This document shows positions 23,739 to 33,423 of a DNA stretch of 64,000 nt, piece after piece. The stretch is from WRGT01 sp964450405 (GTDB lineage: Bacteria; Spirochaetota; UBA4802; UBA5550), in contig CAYVCQ010000007.1 in NCBI GenBank assembly GCA_964450405.1, positions 98,691 to 162,690 of the forward strand. The letters are read 5' to 3'. The notes under the pieces are model-generated. The model searched no databases, was not told the DNA's origin, and worked only from the letters and a program-made list of their open reading frames with translations. How positions within the stretch are numbered: the first letter of the stretch is position 1; every line of letters starts with the position of its first letter. A program made the position numbers and the translations under genes.

Positions 23739-24536
23739 CTACTTAACTCCTGCCATATCCTTTGGAAGCCGCATGGTAAACTGGTACGCACCAAAATCTG
23801 CATATGAATCATCGTAGCCGTCATAAGTCAGTTCGCCATTATAATATTTTCTTATCGCGTTGTTTATTGATGGAAGGCCATATGCCGAACTTTCAGGATT
23901 TTCTCTATGGGTTTTTTCTTTTTTTAACTTAATACTTTTTGTCCAGCTGCAGCAGAGTGCATCTTCAATATTTTTCTCCACACCTTCATGAAACCTGGCA
24001 TAATTTCTCAGAATTAAATCTATATAATCCGGCTTATTCCTGTTTACAAGACATACGACCTCAAGCATACAGCTCAGATTTCTGTCTTCTTCTTTAAGTT
24101 CTGAGTTCAATTTTTTTTCAATAATATAATTTGATTTAACCGCGTTGCTTATTAATTCCGGAATAACATATAAAGCTAAAGGATCATCCTGCTCTTTCAG
24201 AATTGTTATTCTTTCAGCGAGAAAGTTTACTACATCGTCATTCATTGCGGCCACATAATTTCTAAACTCTTCAATTTTAGCATGAGGTGCATCTGCTGGT
24301 ACAAATGGAGGTATGCATGTATAAAATCTTCTTAATGCAGTAATTCCATTATATAAAATCGTATGGGATTTCACTATTTCTTTGCTTGTATTAATTACAA
24401 AATAACTCTGATAATCACTCTTGGCATTGAGGTAACGTTTTTTTATGAAAACATTTTTTGGTCCATGAAGTATCTTTGGAATAGAGGTATCAAGTTGATG
24501 AAAGTTTTCTTTTTGATTAACAACTCCGCCTAACAT
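23739..24536 (-). CDS. Orphan GHKL-ATPase-like protein, no phosphoacceptor domain
   Basis: 265 residues from the ATG at 24536, which has AGGAGG seven bases upstream; the frame extends two codons further to a GTG. The middle has YVIPELISNAVKSN, close to the N-box of histidine kinase and anti-sigma ATPases. The C-terminus (GLPSINNAIRKYYNGEL, then FTMRLP) resembles the end of such domains. No DHp histidine, sensor or membrane segment is seen, and the G1 box is not clear. It may be a cytoplasmic anti-sigma-like kinase or a degenerate family member. It is convergent with trmO, 20 bases apart. Confidence 0.6.
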   Translation of the reverse strand: MLGGVVNQKENFHQLDTSIPKILHGPKNVFIKKRYLNAKSDYQSYFVINTSKEIVKSHTILYNGITALRRFYTCIPPFVPADAPHAKIEEFRNYVAAMNDDVVNFLAERITILKEQDDPLALYVIPELISNAVKSNYIIEKKLNSELKEEDRNLSCMLEVVCLVNRNKPDYIDLILRNYARFHEGVEKNIEDALCCSWTKSIKLKKEKTHRENPESSAYGLPSINNAIRKYYNGELTYDGYDDSYADFGAYQFTMRLPKDMAGVK

Positions 24537-24781
24537 CAGCACTCCTCCTTCTAACTAATACTTTTAATCTGATACATTTAAAAATTTTAATATTTCAATT
24601 AAAACTTTACTTTTACAGGATAATTATGTCACTTTTTTGCATATTGTGAATATTTTGTCAACATTAAACTGCTTAAACCATGACTGATGTATTATTATCG
24701 GCATTTGATGCAATACTTTAAAGCTTTTTCTTCGGTGATTTTCAATTAAAGTTCATTTTTTCGTTAACTATATAATAATTA

Positions 24782-24811
24782 AAAGAGAAGCACTGCAGAA
24801 GCTTCTCTTTC
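24782..24811 (-). terminator. Hairpin terminator after the lipoprotein gene
   Basis: Minus-strand AAGAGAAGC and GCTTCTCTT-type arms form a stem followed by TTTTAATT. It lies just downstream of the 24826 lipoprotein stop. The remaining DNA up to 24542 is AT-rich with no gene seen. Confidence 0.65.
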
Positions 24812-24825
24812 TAAAGCCGGAATTA

Positions 24826-25236
24826 CTAATTCTTTAAAATAAAAATCCATTTATATTCATTAAATCCCTCAAGTTTAACATCACCGCTGCAGCCGTTTGT
24901 CTTTGGAGCAGTTGCTTCAAAATGGTATTGACCCGGCTTAACCTCTGCCTTGTCGCTTTTACCAGCTTTTACAACAAATGTCTTCTTTGAAACACCTTGA
25001 GCTTTTACTGTAATTGTTCTGTCTGTATCATTCTGAATAACAAGAATAGAATCCTTTGTCATTGTCTTTGATACTTCAAATGGTCCGTTTGGACCGCTTC
25101 CGAAAGACATATCCACCAGATCCGCGATTCTTGAAACATCGCCTGCTGAAATATTACCGCCTGCTTTTTTAATTGCGCTGCATCCCAGCACAACAGAAAC
25201 TGCTAATACTGCCGCTAAACAAAAAAGTTTGTTCAT
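24826..25236 (-). CDS. Small lipoprotein of unknown function
   Basis: 136 residues. Signal peptide with a lipobox-like VVLGC (Cys19), then a short linker and a beta-rich domain (residues about 60-135) with many Lys/Thr repeats and two further cysteines. No family recognised. It has a good ribosome-binding site (AGGAG) and a hairpin terminator, so it is probably expressed alone. It is likely anchored to the outer or inner membrane. Confidence 0.75.
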   Translation of the reverse strand: MNKLFCLAAVLAVSVVLGCSAIKKAGGNISAGDVSRIADLVDMSFGSGPNGPFEVSKTMTKDSILVIQNDTDRTITVKAQGVSKKTFVVKAGKSDKAEVKPGQYHFEATAPKTNGCSGDVKLEGFNEYKWIFILKN

Positions 25237-25284
25237 AAAAATCTCCTTTTATATATTCAATTTATTTTTTATACAGTAAATAGC

Positions 25285-25956
25285 CTACTTCCTCTCCGCT
25301 TCCCACTCATACTTTTCCCCCCTGTCATTTACCATAAAACCTTTTATGATTTTCCCAGTTGGATTGAACGATCCTGAAAACTTCTGCTTAAAGAGATAAT
25401 TTGCACCGAGTCTTTTAATCTCTTCCGGTGTAGATGCTGAACGGAGAAATTTAACACCTCCGGAATTTACCCTTACACCTTTGAGTGTTTCCACTGCACC
25501 CTTCCCCCAGCTCGGGAAACGCACAGTACCGTACACACGGTCTTTGGATACACCGAGGATTAAAATCCCCTCGTGCCCCTGAAGATGAATTTTGAATTTC
25601 CCCAGATGCTGCTGATGCACCGGCAAAGCCTCGTCAGCCGGTGTCTCATCATCGGGAACAATCTCAATGCTGATGACATCATGCATGGAAATAAATTTAT
25701 ATGAGTATCGTGATCTATCCTCATCAGGGAGCATCGATCTTTCCTTTACAGATTCGGAATCTCTTTTGCAGATAACGGTATTACCACAGACAAACAGATT
25801 CACTCCCCGGTAGTAATTCTGATCTTTATCTTTAATAATTATTGAGTAGGATGAGTTCAGCACTTTCACCACGGGGAGAGCGATGAGCAGAATTAGAAAC
25901 ATTGTAAGAATAATTATTGTTACTTTTAGCAGTATTTTTTTTCTTTTCTCTTCCAT
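25285..25956 (-). CDS. Membrane-anchored protein of unknown function
   Basis: 223 residues: a basic N-terminus, one membrane helix (about 9-31) and a soluble domain predicted outside the cytoplasm. The domain is beta-like with segments such as FKIHLQGHEGILILGV and a C-terminal KGFMVNDRGEKYEWE. No family recognised. It is 48 bases upstream of the small lipoprotein gene on the same strand, so the two may form an envelope-related pair. Confidence 0.7.
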   Translation of the reverse strand: MEEKRKKILLKVTIIILTMFLILLIALPVVKVLNSSYSIIIKDKDQNYYRGVNLFVCGNTVICKRDSESVKERSMLPDEDRSRYSYKFISMHDVISIEIVPDDETPADEALPVHQQHLGKFKIHLQGHEGILILGVSKDRVYGTVRFPSWGKGAVETLKGVRVNSGGVKFLRSASTPEEIKRLGANYLFKQKFSGSFNPTGKIIKGFMVNDRGEKYEWEAERK

Positions 25957-26100
25957 GAAAGACTCCGGTTAACCAGGATTTGCAGTTTTTATGAATTATC
26001 AACTGCTGATGATAATTCTGCTGCAAAAATAATTTTTGTAAACCAACTTTTCATTTAAATCAGTATATTATTATATATAATGATTTAAAAGGTGAAAATA

Positions 26101-26514
26101 ATGAAAACAAAAAAACAAATATATATAAATCTCCCCGTTAAAAATCTTCAAAAATCTATAGATTTTTTTACTGCACTAGGATTTACATTTAATCCTCAGT
26201 TTACAAATGAAAATGCAACATGCATGATCATCAGTGATGAAATATTCGTCATGCTCCTTATGGAGGATTTTTTTAAGACTTTTATCTCAAAGGACATTTC
26301 CGACACAGATAAAACCTCCGAGGTTATTCTTGCAATTACAGCAGAAAGTAAAAACGCTGTGAATGAAATCGTAAACAAGGCCTTATCTTCCGGCGCAAGT
26401 AAGTCAAAGGAGCCTGAGGATAACGGCTGGATGTACGGATGGGGATTTCAGGATCCAGACGGACACCTCTGGGAGGTTTTTTATATGGAGGAAAACAGTA
26501 AAGATAAAATTTAA
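26101..26514 (+). CDS. VOC-family (glyoxalase/bleomycin-resistance-like) protein
   Basis: 137 residues from the ATG at 26101, preceded by AAGGTG; an in-frame GTG lies three codons earlier. The paired beta-alpha-beta layout is typical: IYINLPVKNLQKSIDFFTAL near the start and GWGFQDPDGHLWEVFYM at the end, with the metal-site Glu in the last strand. Related small VOC proteins have varied or unknown substrates. Monocistronic, converging on the iron permease gene. Confidence 0.82.
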   Translation: MKTKKQIYINLPVKNLQKSIDFFTALGFTFNPQFTNENATCMIISDEIFVMLLMEDFFKTFISKDISDTDKTSEVILAITAESKNAVNEIVNKALSSGASKSKEPEDNGWMYGWGFQDPDGHLWEVFYMEENSKDKI

Positions 26515-26542
26515 TATCATTTGAGATCCAGGTCGCTTCTCT

Positions 26543-26574
26543 GTCAGCTGCACTGATTTTCCCAGCCAGCTGAC
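26543..26574. other. Inverted repeat between convergent genes
   Basis: GTCAGCTG and CAGCTGAC separated by 16 bases, between the VOC and FTR1 stop codons. No U run follows; possibly a weak bidirectional end. Confidence 0.4.
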
Positions 26575-26586
26575 AATCCCAGATTG

Positions 26587-27408
26587 TTATGCTGTACCTC
26601 TATTCTTCTTGAACCAGTAGATAAATAACGAACCGGTTAGAATGTACTGTATTGAAAATTGAATCCATTCCGGCTTTGAATACCATCCAAGAAGAATATT
26701 TAACGGCAGCCCTGCCAGACCCTCTTTATGGTTTAAAACTGTATGTGATAGATCAAATACCTTGATCATAATAGCATTATCAGATGCTATATAGCCGAGC
26801 GAATTCATAACACCAAGTCCCTCATGAATACCGTAGCCGGCTAAATATCCCGCCTGAATAATCAGATACAGAAGAGTAATTTTAAAAATTGAAGATATTC
26901 TTACTTTAAATAATGAAAAATAAATTGATATCGTCAGGGCCAGAGAGATTATAACTCCCGTAAAAATAGCCCTGCTCTGATAATGTCCTGCAAAAGAAAA
27001 AATTGCAATCTCCACCCCTTCCCTGGCTATAAGAATGAATGATACAAAAAAGATTCCGGACTTTGTAAGATTAATTGCGGTTTTCTGTTCTACAAAATTT
27101 TTAATTTCATTTCCATGCTTAATCATCCAGATGATAAATGATGTTACCAATCCAACAGCTGCAAGACTTACAACGCTGCTCCATAAGTCTCCTATCTCCT
27201 CCATCTTTTTCAATTGATTTCCCAAAAGATACAACAGATAACCGACAACTGATGAAAAAGCAACACTTGATATAAAGCCGTAAAAAACACTTCGATGCAA
27301 TTGTTTATTATCAGTTTTTTCAAGAAACCTGATAATAAGTATCAATATTAAAAAAGCCTCCAGTCCCTCTCTGAAGGACATTATGATTCCGGGCAATAAA
27401 TTGTTCAT
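26587..27408 (-). CDS. FTR1-family iron permease
   Basis: 273 residues from the ATG at 27408, chosen for its CAGGAG site seven bases upstream; the frame continues 18 codons further without one. Seven membrane helices are expected. The two REXXE iron motifs are present: SFREGLEAFLIL near the N-terminus and IAREGVEIAIF in the middle. Bacterial relatives (EfeU type) move ferrous/ferric iron with periplasmic partners; no EfeO/EfeB gene is adjacent. A 44-bp palindrome lies 30 bases upstream and probably controls it. Confidence 0.87.
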   Translation of the reverse strand: MNNLLPGIIMSFREGLEAFLILILIIRFLEKTDNKQLHRSVFYGFISSVAFSSVVGYLLYLLGNQLKKMEEIGDLWSSVVSLAAVGLVTSFIIWMIKHGNEIKNFVEQKTAINLTKSGIFFVSFILIAREGVEIAIFSFAGHYQSRAIFTGVIISLALTISIYFSLFKVRISSIFKITLLYLIIQAGYLAGYGIHEGLGVMNSLGYIASDNAIMIKVFDLSHTVLNHKEGLAGLPLNILLGWYSKPEWIQFSIQYILTGSLFIYWFKKNRGTA

Positions 27409-27437
27409 ATTCAAACTCCTGTTATACACACATTTCA

Positions 27438-27481
27438 GTAACAATATAAATGTTAGTGTCATCTAACATTTATATTGTTAC
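27438..27481. promoter_or_regulatory. 44-bp perfect palindrome upstream of the iron permease
   Basis: Arms of 19 bases (GTAACAATATAAATGTTAG and its complement) around TGTCAT. The inner TGTTAG-N6-CTAACA is in the style of DtxR/MntR-type metal-repressor sites rather than Fur boxes, though neither consensus is matched exactly. It lies just upstream of the FTR1 start and would overlap its promoter. Confidence 0.65.
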
Positions 27482-27683
27482 ACGTCAACTTAATTTTTTT
27501 AATATTAGTCGAGGGAGCAGCCATTAAACACAAAAATCTCATCTGATTTTGTACTTTACAGTTAATCCCTGTTTTTTTAAAAATACTGTATGTATTAAAA
27601 AAAAGTACCATAAGAAATCTTAATTCGCGAAAAGAGCCAAATCCGCCGATAATTAAAAAAAGAAAAGTGCCTCGGGAGGAAAA

Positions 27684-28079
27684 ATGTCAAAGAACATAAT
27701 GTATTTTCAAAATGGTGAAAATATAATTAAAATCGGACAGATGGAACAGAGAATGTATATAATCCTTGAGGGACGTGTCAGTGTATTCCTCACAAGCGGG
27801 GATGAAAATATTGTAGTTGCAACCATGGTTAAAGGTGATTTTTTCGGAGAGATCTCTCTCTTCACCGACCATCCCAGAAGCGCAACAGTGCGGGCTCTTG
27901 GTGATGTAAAACTTGCATATATTGATAACGTAACACAGCTTAGATCTTTTCTGCTTCTTAATCCTCAATTCGCCGCAAAGATGGCACAGATACTGGCACA
28001 GCGCCTTGCTAAAACAGACGAGATACTGATAGGTAAAGTAAGCGAACTCAGCAGGCTTAAAGAAACACAGACTATTTAA
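27684..28079 (+). CDS. Single-domain cyclic-nucleotide-binding protein
   Basis: 131 residues comprising a cNMP-binding beta-roll (residues about 5-110). The phosphate-binding cassette is GDFFGEISLFTDHPRSATVRA, with the Glu and Arg that hold the cyclic phosphate and ribose. There is no helix-turn-helix or effector domain after it, only a helical tail. It may bind cAMP made by the adenylate cyclase encoded at 33.4 kb and act through protein contacts. A strong GGGAGG precedes the start; polA follows after 37 bases. Confidence 0.85.
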   Translation: MSKNIMYFQNGENIIKIGQMEQRMYIILEGRVSVFLTSGDENIVVATMVKGDFFGEISLFTDHPRSATVRALGDVKLAYIDNVTQLRSFLLLNPQFAAKMAQILAQRLAKTDEILIGKVSELSRLKETQTI

Positions 28080-28116
28080 CTCCGGGAATTGAAGCAGTTC
28101 TACAGCGGGAGACACA

Positions 28117-30834
28117 ATGACTGATATAAAAAAGAAGAAATTATTTATTCTTGATGGACATGCTCTATGTTACAGGGCGTATTTTGCATTTATAAAAAAT
28201 CCGCTGAAAAATTCAGCCGGCCAGAATACGTCGGCAATATTCGGATTTTCCAGAATGCTTTTTAAACTTATAAAAGAACAGACTCCCGATTATCTTGCCG
28301 TGGCATTTGATCCTCCGCAAAAATCTTTCAGATTCAGATTATATGAAGAGTACAAGGCAAACCGCCAGAAGATGCCCGACGATATGAGAAGCCAGATCGG
28401 CGAGATCAAGCAGATGGTTAAGACTCTCGGACTAACAATTCTTGAACATGCCGATTATGAGGCCGATGATGTTCTGGGAACCGTTGCGGAAAAATTTTCA
28501 TCAGATGAAGTTGAAGTCTACCTGGTAACAGGAGACAAGGACGCATACCAGCTTGTAAAAGAGAATGTCAGAATTTATGCAAATACTAAGGGTATATCCG
28601 AGTATGAGATTTATGATACCGAAGGTGTTATAAACAAAACAGGACTTAGCCCCGATCAGATTATAGATTACATGGCCCTGATGGGAGACACCTCGGATAA
28701 TGTTCCCGGGGTCAAAGGTATCGGAGAGAAAACTGCTCTCAAGCTTATTACAGAATACGGCACACTTGAAAAGATTTATGAAAATGTAGATTCAATTAAG
28801 GGCAAAACCGGAGAGATGCTGAAAACCGGAAAAGAGATGGCATACCTCAGCAGGGATCTTGTAACAATAAGAAGAGATGTACCGCTTGAAGCCGGACTCT
28901 CCGACATGGTGTTTACTGAAATAAATCCCGAAGCCGCAATTGAATACTTCAACAATATAGAAATGTCAGCTGTTGCAAACGATTTCTTCAAAATTGCTAA
29001 ACCGGATATACAGACTTCAAAGTCAGACACAAAACGGAACTATATAACAATCAGAACTGAAAGTGAACTTAAAAAAATGATCGAAGAGATCATTAAAGCC
29101 GGAGTAGTTTCATTCGATACCGAAACCGATTCCCTCCATCCTGTTGACGCGAATCTTGTGGGGATGTCATTTTCAATCAGAGAGAACAGCGGATGGTTCC
29201 TTCCTCTTCAAAGCAGAGGACTATTCAGCGATGACTATCCCGATCCGGCGATATCTCTCCCGCTGGTTAAACCGATACTGGAAGACAGCAGTTTAAAAAA
29301 AGTAGGACAGAATATAAAATACGACCTGCTTGTACTTAAACGCGCCAAGATTGAACTTCGCGGTATATATTTTGATACGATGATCGCATCATACCTTCTC
29401 AATCCTTCGGAGAGAAGACACAATATGGACGATCTTGCGGAGAAACATCTTAACTACAAAACCATAACATACAAGGAACTGACCGGTACAGGGAAAAATG
29501 CCATACCGCTTGCCGAGGTTCCGCTTGATAAGCTCGCTGAATACGCAACAGAGGATGCTGATATAACTTTCAGATTGTATAAAATTTTCAAGCCGATGCT
29601 CGACGAACAGAATCTTACAGAACTCTTTGAGACTATTGAGATTCCGCTGCTTTCTGTCCTTGCCGATATGGAATACACCGGGGTTAAAATTGACATTGTC
29701 CATTTCGAAATGATGAAAAAAACAATCATAGAGCGGGTTCGTGAAGCAGAAAAAAAAATATACACCTCTGCGGGGCAGGAGTTCAACATAAATTCAACCA
29801 AGGAACTCTCATCAATCCTCTTTGACAAACTCCAGCTGAAAACTGCAAAAAAAACAAAAACCGGATTTTCCACTGACATCCAGGTCCTTGAAACTTTAAA
29901 AGGGAGCCACGTAATAATTGATTACCTGATATTATACAGAACGTTGAGCAAACTGCACAGCACGTATATCGATTCTCTCCCAAAAATGATAAGTCCGACT
30001 ACCGGAAGAATCCATACTTCGTATAATCAGACTATCGCTGCAACGGGAAGACTCTCATCAACAGACCCTAATCTGCAGAACATCCCGATTAAGGACGAGT
30101 TCGGCGGACAGATTAGAAAGGGCTTTGTCCCTGAAAAAGGATTTCTTTTTATGTCCGCTGACTATTCCCAGATTGAACTGCGGCTGGCTGCACATTATTC
30201 AAATGACAGCAATATGATAAAGGCATTCAGAGATAAGATCGATATTCACAGCATGACCGCTTCCTCCGTATTCGGTGTTTCAATCGACCAGATAACACCG
30301 CTTATGCGGCGACAGGCGAAGATAATTAACTTTGCGACAATCTACGGAGTTTCACCTTACGGACTCTCACAGCAGGCCGAAATTAATATGAGAGATGCAG
30401 CTGAATTCATTAAAAAATATTTTGAAACCTACCCCGGTTTCCGTACATACATAGACACAACGATTGAATTTGCAAAGGAACATGGCTATGTCCAGACACT
30501 CCTTGGAAGAAAACGTCCCGTGGCAGAGATCACATCGGAAACATCATTCAGAAGAGAGGGAGCCGAGCGTATCGCGATAAACACACCGATACAGGGAACT
30601 TCCGCCGACATGATTAAAATTGCCATGATAAACATAGCTTCTGATATGGCCGGGAAAAAACTGAAATCCCGGATGATTATGCAGGTACATGATGAACTTG
30701 TATTTGAAGTACATGAAGACGAAAGAGAAATTATGGAAAAACTTGTACGCGACAGGATGGAAAACGCCCTGAAGCTCAACGTTCCGGTAGTAGTGGAAAT
30801 TGGAATAGGAAAGAACTGGGACGAGGCACACTAG
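28117..30834 (+). CDS. polA: DNA polymerase I
   Basis: 905 residues with all three domains. The 5' nuclease is about 1-290 (YKANRQKMPD, DYEADDVLGTVA, TGDKDAYQLV, GDTSDNVPGVKGIG). The 3'-5' exonuclease is about 305-500 and appears active (FDTETDSL, GQNIKYDLLVL, YATEDADITF). The polymerase is about 520-905 (SADYSQIELRLAAH, RRQAKIINFATIYG, QVHDELVFEV). It fills gaps and removes RNA primers. The stop overlaps the convergent sensor gene by four bases. Confidence 0.96.
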   Translation: MTDIKKKKLFILDGHALCYRAYFAFIKNPLKNSAGQNTSAIFGFSRMLFKLIKEQTPDYLAVAFDPPQKSFRFRLYEEYKANRQKMPDDMRSQIGEIKQMVKTLGLTILEHADYEADDVLGTVAEKFSSDEVEVYLVTGDKDAYQLVKENVRIYANTKGISEYEIYDTEGVINKTGLSPDQIIDYMALMGDTSDNVPGVKGIGEKTALKLITEYGTLEKIYENVDSIKGKTGEMLKTGKEMAYLSRDLVTIRRDVPLEAGLSDMVFTEINPEAAIEYFNNIEMSAVANDFFKIAKPDIQTSKSDTKRNYITIRTESELKKMIEEIIKAGVVSFDTETDSLHPVDANLVGMSFSIRENSGWFLPLQSRGLFSDDYPDPAISLPLVKPILEDSSLKKVGQNIKYDLLVLKRAKIELRGIYFDTMIASYLLNPSERRHNMDDLAEKHLNYKTITYKELTGTGKNAIPLAEVPLDKLAEYATEDADITFRLYKIFKPMLDEQNLTELFETIEIPLLSVLADMEYTGVKIDIVHFEMMKKTIIERVREAEKKIYTSAGQEFNINSTKELSSILFDKLQLKTAKKTKTGFSTDIQVLETLKGSHVIIDYLILYRTLSKLHSTYIDSLPKMISPTTGRIHTSYNQTIAATGRLSSTDPNLQNIPIKDEFGGQIRKGFVPEKGFLFMSADYSQIELRLAAHYSNDSNMIKAFRDKIDIHSMTASSVFGVSIDQITPLMRRQAKIINFATIYGVSPYGLSQQAEINMRDAAEFIKKYFETYPGFRTYIDTTIEFAKEHGYVQTLLGRKRPVAEITSETSFRREGAERIAINTPIQGTSADMIKIAMINIASDMAGKKLKSRMIMQVHDELVFEVHEDEREIMEKLVRDRMENALKLNVPVVVEIGIGKNWDEAH

Positions 30835-33017
30835 TAATTCTTTACCAGCACCACCTGATTTCCCTTATTATTAAACTTTATATCATCAAATACATTTGAT
30901 GCCATAAGAATTCCCCTTCCGTGGCTGAGCATTTCATCATTTGCTCTATTCCCCTTTTGAATAACTTTACGGTGATCAAAACCCTTACCCTGATCTGTTA
31001 TGCTGTACTCCGCCATTGTAGGTGTTATGCGGTATTCAACTTCAATCCTGCGCTGATTGTACTTCTCATCCTTCTGCTTCAATGCAAGTATTTGAAAATA
31101 ATTATCATTCATAAGAGCTTCTGTTTTATCTTCAAAAGAAATTTCAAAATTGCCATGCTCTATTGCATTTAAAATGATTTCTCTGATTGCAATTCTCACC
31201 AGATTTACATCTTTATATTCCATAAAACATCCGAGATTTCTAGTAATCCTATGACTTATCTCTTCAGCGGTAGTCAGCTGGTTCCCGATACTGAAAGAAG
31301 CTTTTTCTTTTCTGAAGAATTTTAATAATGCATCTTCCGATATACGGGATATTTTACCAAGGATTTCATTGCTCCCTTCAATGTTGATATATTCAAGCCT
31401 GACATTAAATTCTACAACCTCCATTGTTGCAGGCATAGTATAATCAATCTTAAAAAAAACAGGTTTACCCGTCTCTTCAAGTTCTTCAAATTTTTCAACA
31501 ATATACTTATACTCTACAGATCGTCCGTCAGAACTTCTCTCTACAAATTCTAAAAATGGTGATCCCATAATCTGCTCAGGGAGCAATCCAAGCTTTGTCC
31601 GCAGCGCCATGTTAACTGTTTTAAAACATAAATTGTTATCGAGAGTAAAGATTACCTCATTGGCGCCTTCTACTAAAATGCGGTACTTCTCCTCCGAAAG
31701 AGTGATCTTCTGATTCGCCAGATTTAAATCTGTAATCTTCTCCTCTAAATATAAATTCAACTTTTCAACAGTTTTATAAATATATAGAAAGCGGTTTGAG
31801 AGAACAACGGCTATGCCCACTATAAGCAAAAAGAAAGCATACATAGATACATCAAGCCCGTATTGCAGATATAAAGAATCAAATATATCAAAAAACATAC
31901 AGCCGGTTACAACAAATACTCCAATCAGAAGATTACCCGGTACAGATGTACCAAGCCCATAGAATATAGCAATCAGCAGGTTTCTTCCCTTTTCTTTAAA
32001 CTTCTGGACCTGTTTAACATAACTTAAACCGATTGTAAAAAAAATACAATGAAGTGTGGGAAAAATTGCAGTTACCTGCCATACTCTTAAAATATCCTCA
32101 CGAAAAGCTGCGGATGCAGGTATCGTCAGCAGAATCAGAAGCAGGTAAAAAGCTGCATAAATTTTAATTATTTTTTCAATCTTCTTTTGTATTATAATCC
32201 CTGCAAAGGCGCCGAAGGTGGGGATTATTGTATAGAGTGTTATCAGCTCACCCTTAATAGCAATAATATTATCAGGTATGAATGGATAAACAAAATGTGT
32301 CCGGAAAAATATATAGTGAAAGAATTCAACACACACCAGTCCGAAAAGCAGATTATACAGCTCTTTAGGATTATTGATAAATAAAAAAATGTGATAGATA
32401 CCTATTACTAAATAAATAAATATCAGAATCAAAGGAACAATCTCTGATTCCTTTGCCAGAATTGATTCATTTTCATCAATGTATGCAGGAAAAAGACTTA
32501 TCCCCGTCTGATTGCTTGTGGGTTCACCGATAATCTGAATTGCCAGAATATTCTTTCCTTTTTTAAGGAGCTCATCTTTAAAGAGGACGTGTATCTGCCG
32601 CCGGTTTCTTTCATTTGTTATATCACCCTTCTCGTTAAGATAAACTTCACGCTTTATCAAAGTGCCGTTTAAATAGATCTCCCAATTGTTCCCTAAGCGA
32701 TGAATGTATAATCCCGGAGATGTATAGTTATTCTGATTGGTAAAAGGGATAACCAGTGTAAAATTCTGAGGCTTTACTTTAAATGGAGAAAGAAGAATTT
32801 TTTTTGGAACTCCAGGCAAAGACTGATCAATAATTCTCATTTTCTTTCTTGCCGGGTCCGCCTGAATTTTCTTCCATGATGAATCAAACTCCTGAAGAGT
32901 TGTCCATTCAGCATTAAAACCGCTTTTGAGATACATTTCCTTTTCAAGAAGCTGTATCTCTGCCCCTGAAGCGGATGTCACTGCAAATAAGATCAATAGC
33001 ATTATCAAAGCTCTCAA
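30831..33017 (-). CDS. 7TM-PAS-ATPase sensor, anti-sigma-kinase type (paralogue A)
   Basis: 728 residues from a TTG at 33017; the frame reaches a GTG at 33032, but the TTG matches the spacing (GAGGT, then TTTG) of its paralogue at 43804-45990 and gives the same length. Layout: signal peptide; extracytoplasmic jelly-roll-like domain to about 195; seven membrane helices (about 200-415) as in 7TMR-DISM receptors; coiled coil; PAS domain (about 455-575); HATPase_c_2-type domain with REIILNAIEHGN, TDQGKGF and GRGILMASNVFDD. There is no histidine-phosphorylation domain, so it probably phosphorylates or sequesters a STAS/anti-sigma partner rather than a response regulator. Confidence 0.82.
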   Translation of the reverse strand: MRALIMLLILFAVTSASGAEIQLLEKEMYLKSGFNAEWTTLQEFDSSWKKIQADPARKKMRIIDQSLPGVPKKILLSPFKVKPQNFTLVIPFTNQNNYTSPGLYIHRLGNNWEIYLNGTLIKREVYLNEKGDITNERNRRQIHVLFKDELLKKGKNILAIQIIGEPTSNQTGISLFPAYIDENESILAKESEIVPLILIFIYLVIGIYHIFLFINNPKELYNLLFGLVCVEFFHYIFFRTHFVYPFIPDNIIAIKGELITLYTIIPTFGAFAGIIIQKKIEKIIKIYAAFYLLLILLTIPASAAFREDILRVWQVTAIFPTLHCIFFTIGLSYVKQVQKFKEKGRNLLIAIFYGLGTSVPGNLLIGVFVVTGCMFFDIFDSLYLQYGLDVSMYAFFLLIVGIAVVLSNRFLYIYKTVEKLNLYLEEKITDLNLANQKITLSEEKYRILVEGANEVIFTLDNNLCFKTVNMALRTKLGLLPEQIMGSPFLEFVERSSDGRSVEYKYIVEKFEELEETGKPVFFKIDYTMPATMEVVEFNVRLEYINIEGSNEILGKISRISEDALLKFFRKEKASFSIGNQLTTAEEISHRITRNLGCFMEYKDVNLVRIAIREIILNAIEHGNFEISFEDKTEALMNDNYFQILALKQKDEKYNQRRIEVEYRITPTMAEYSITDQGKGFDHRKVIQKGNRANDEMLSHGRGILMASNVFDDIKFNNKGNQVVLVKNY

Positions 33018-33198
33018 AGTATTGCACCTCACTAATTCACTGATAAAATACCGTTGTTTCTATTATGTCAAGATTTATTCAGGAGCCTGCACCCCGGGAA
33101 CATTGAAGTCTGCAATTTTATTGACTTCCCATTTTCAAAGGTTTATATTTAAACAATTCCAGTGTAGTCAGGATAAAATTTCAATCAGGGGGTTTTAG

Positions 33199-33360
33199 AT
33201 GAAAAAGGCTATTTCTATAAAAGATTTCAGTGACGAACTGATGAAACGTATCGAGAATTCAAGGGATATCGAGTGCTGCCGTGAAGAGATCAAAAACCTT
33301 GCCGCTATAGCAAAAAAAGAGATTCCGGATATGAAAATCGAAGTAACATGGAAGGATTAA
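33199..33360 (+). CDS. Small hypothetical protein (53 aa)
   Basis: ATG at 33199 with AGGGGG eight bases upstream, 53 codons, TAA at 33360. The sequence is mostly helical and charged (MKKAISIKDFSDELMKRIEN) with an adjacent Cys-Cys pair and an ending EVTWKD. Codon use resembles neighbouring genes. It lies 63 bases before the adenylate cyclase gene on the same strand and may be co-transcribed. No family recognised. Confidence 0.7.
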   Translation: MKKAISIKDFSDELMKRIENSRDIECCREEIKNLAAIAKKEIPDMKIEVTWKD

Positions 33361-33423
33361 AATAATAATTTTCTTATCCGATATAATAATCAGATCAGCA
33401 ATTAGAACAACACAAGGTAAATT

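Noticed and set aside
27687..28115. Minus-strand 142-codon ORF
   Set aside because: Exactly antisense to the cNMP-binding protein gene, which has clear domain motifs.
29454..29879. Minus-strand 141-codon ORF
   Set aside because: Antisense to polA; serine-rich translation typical of shadow frames here.
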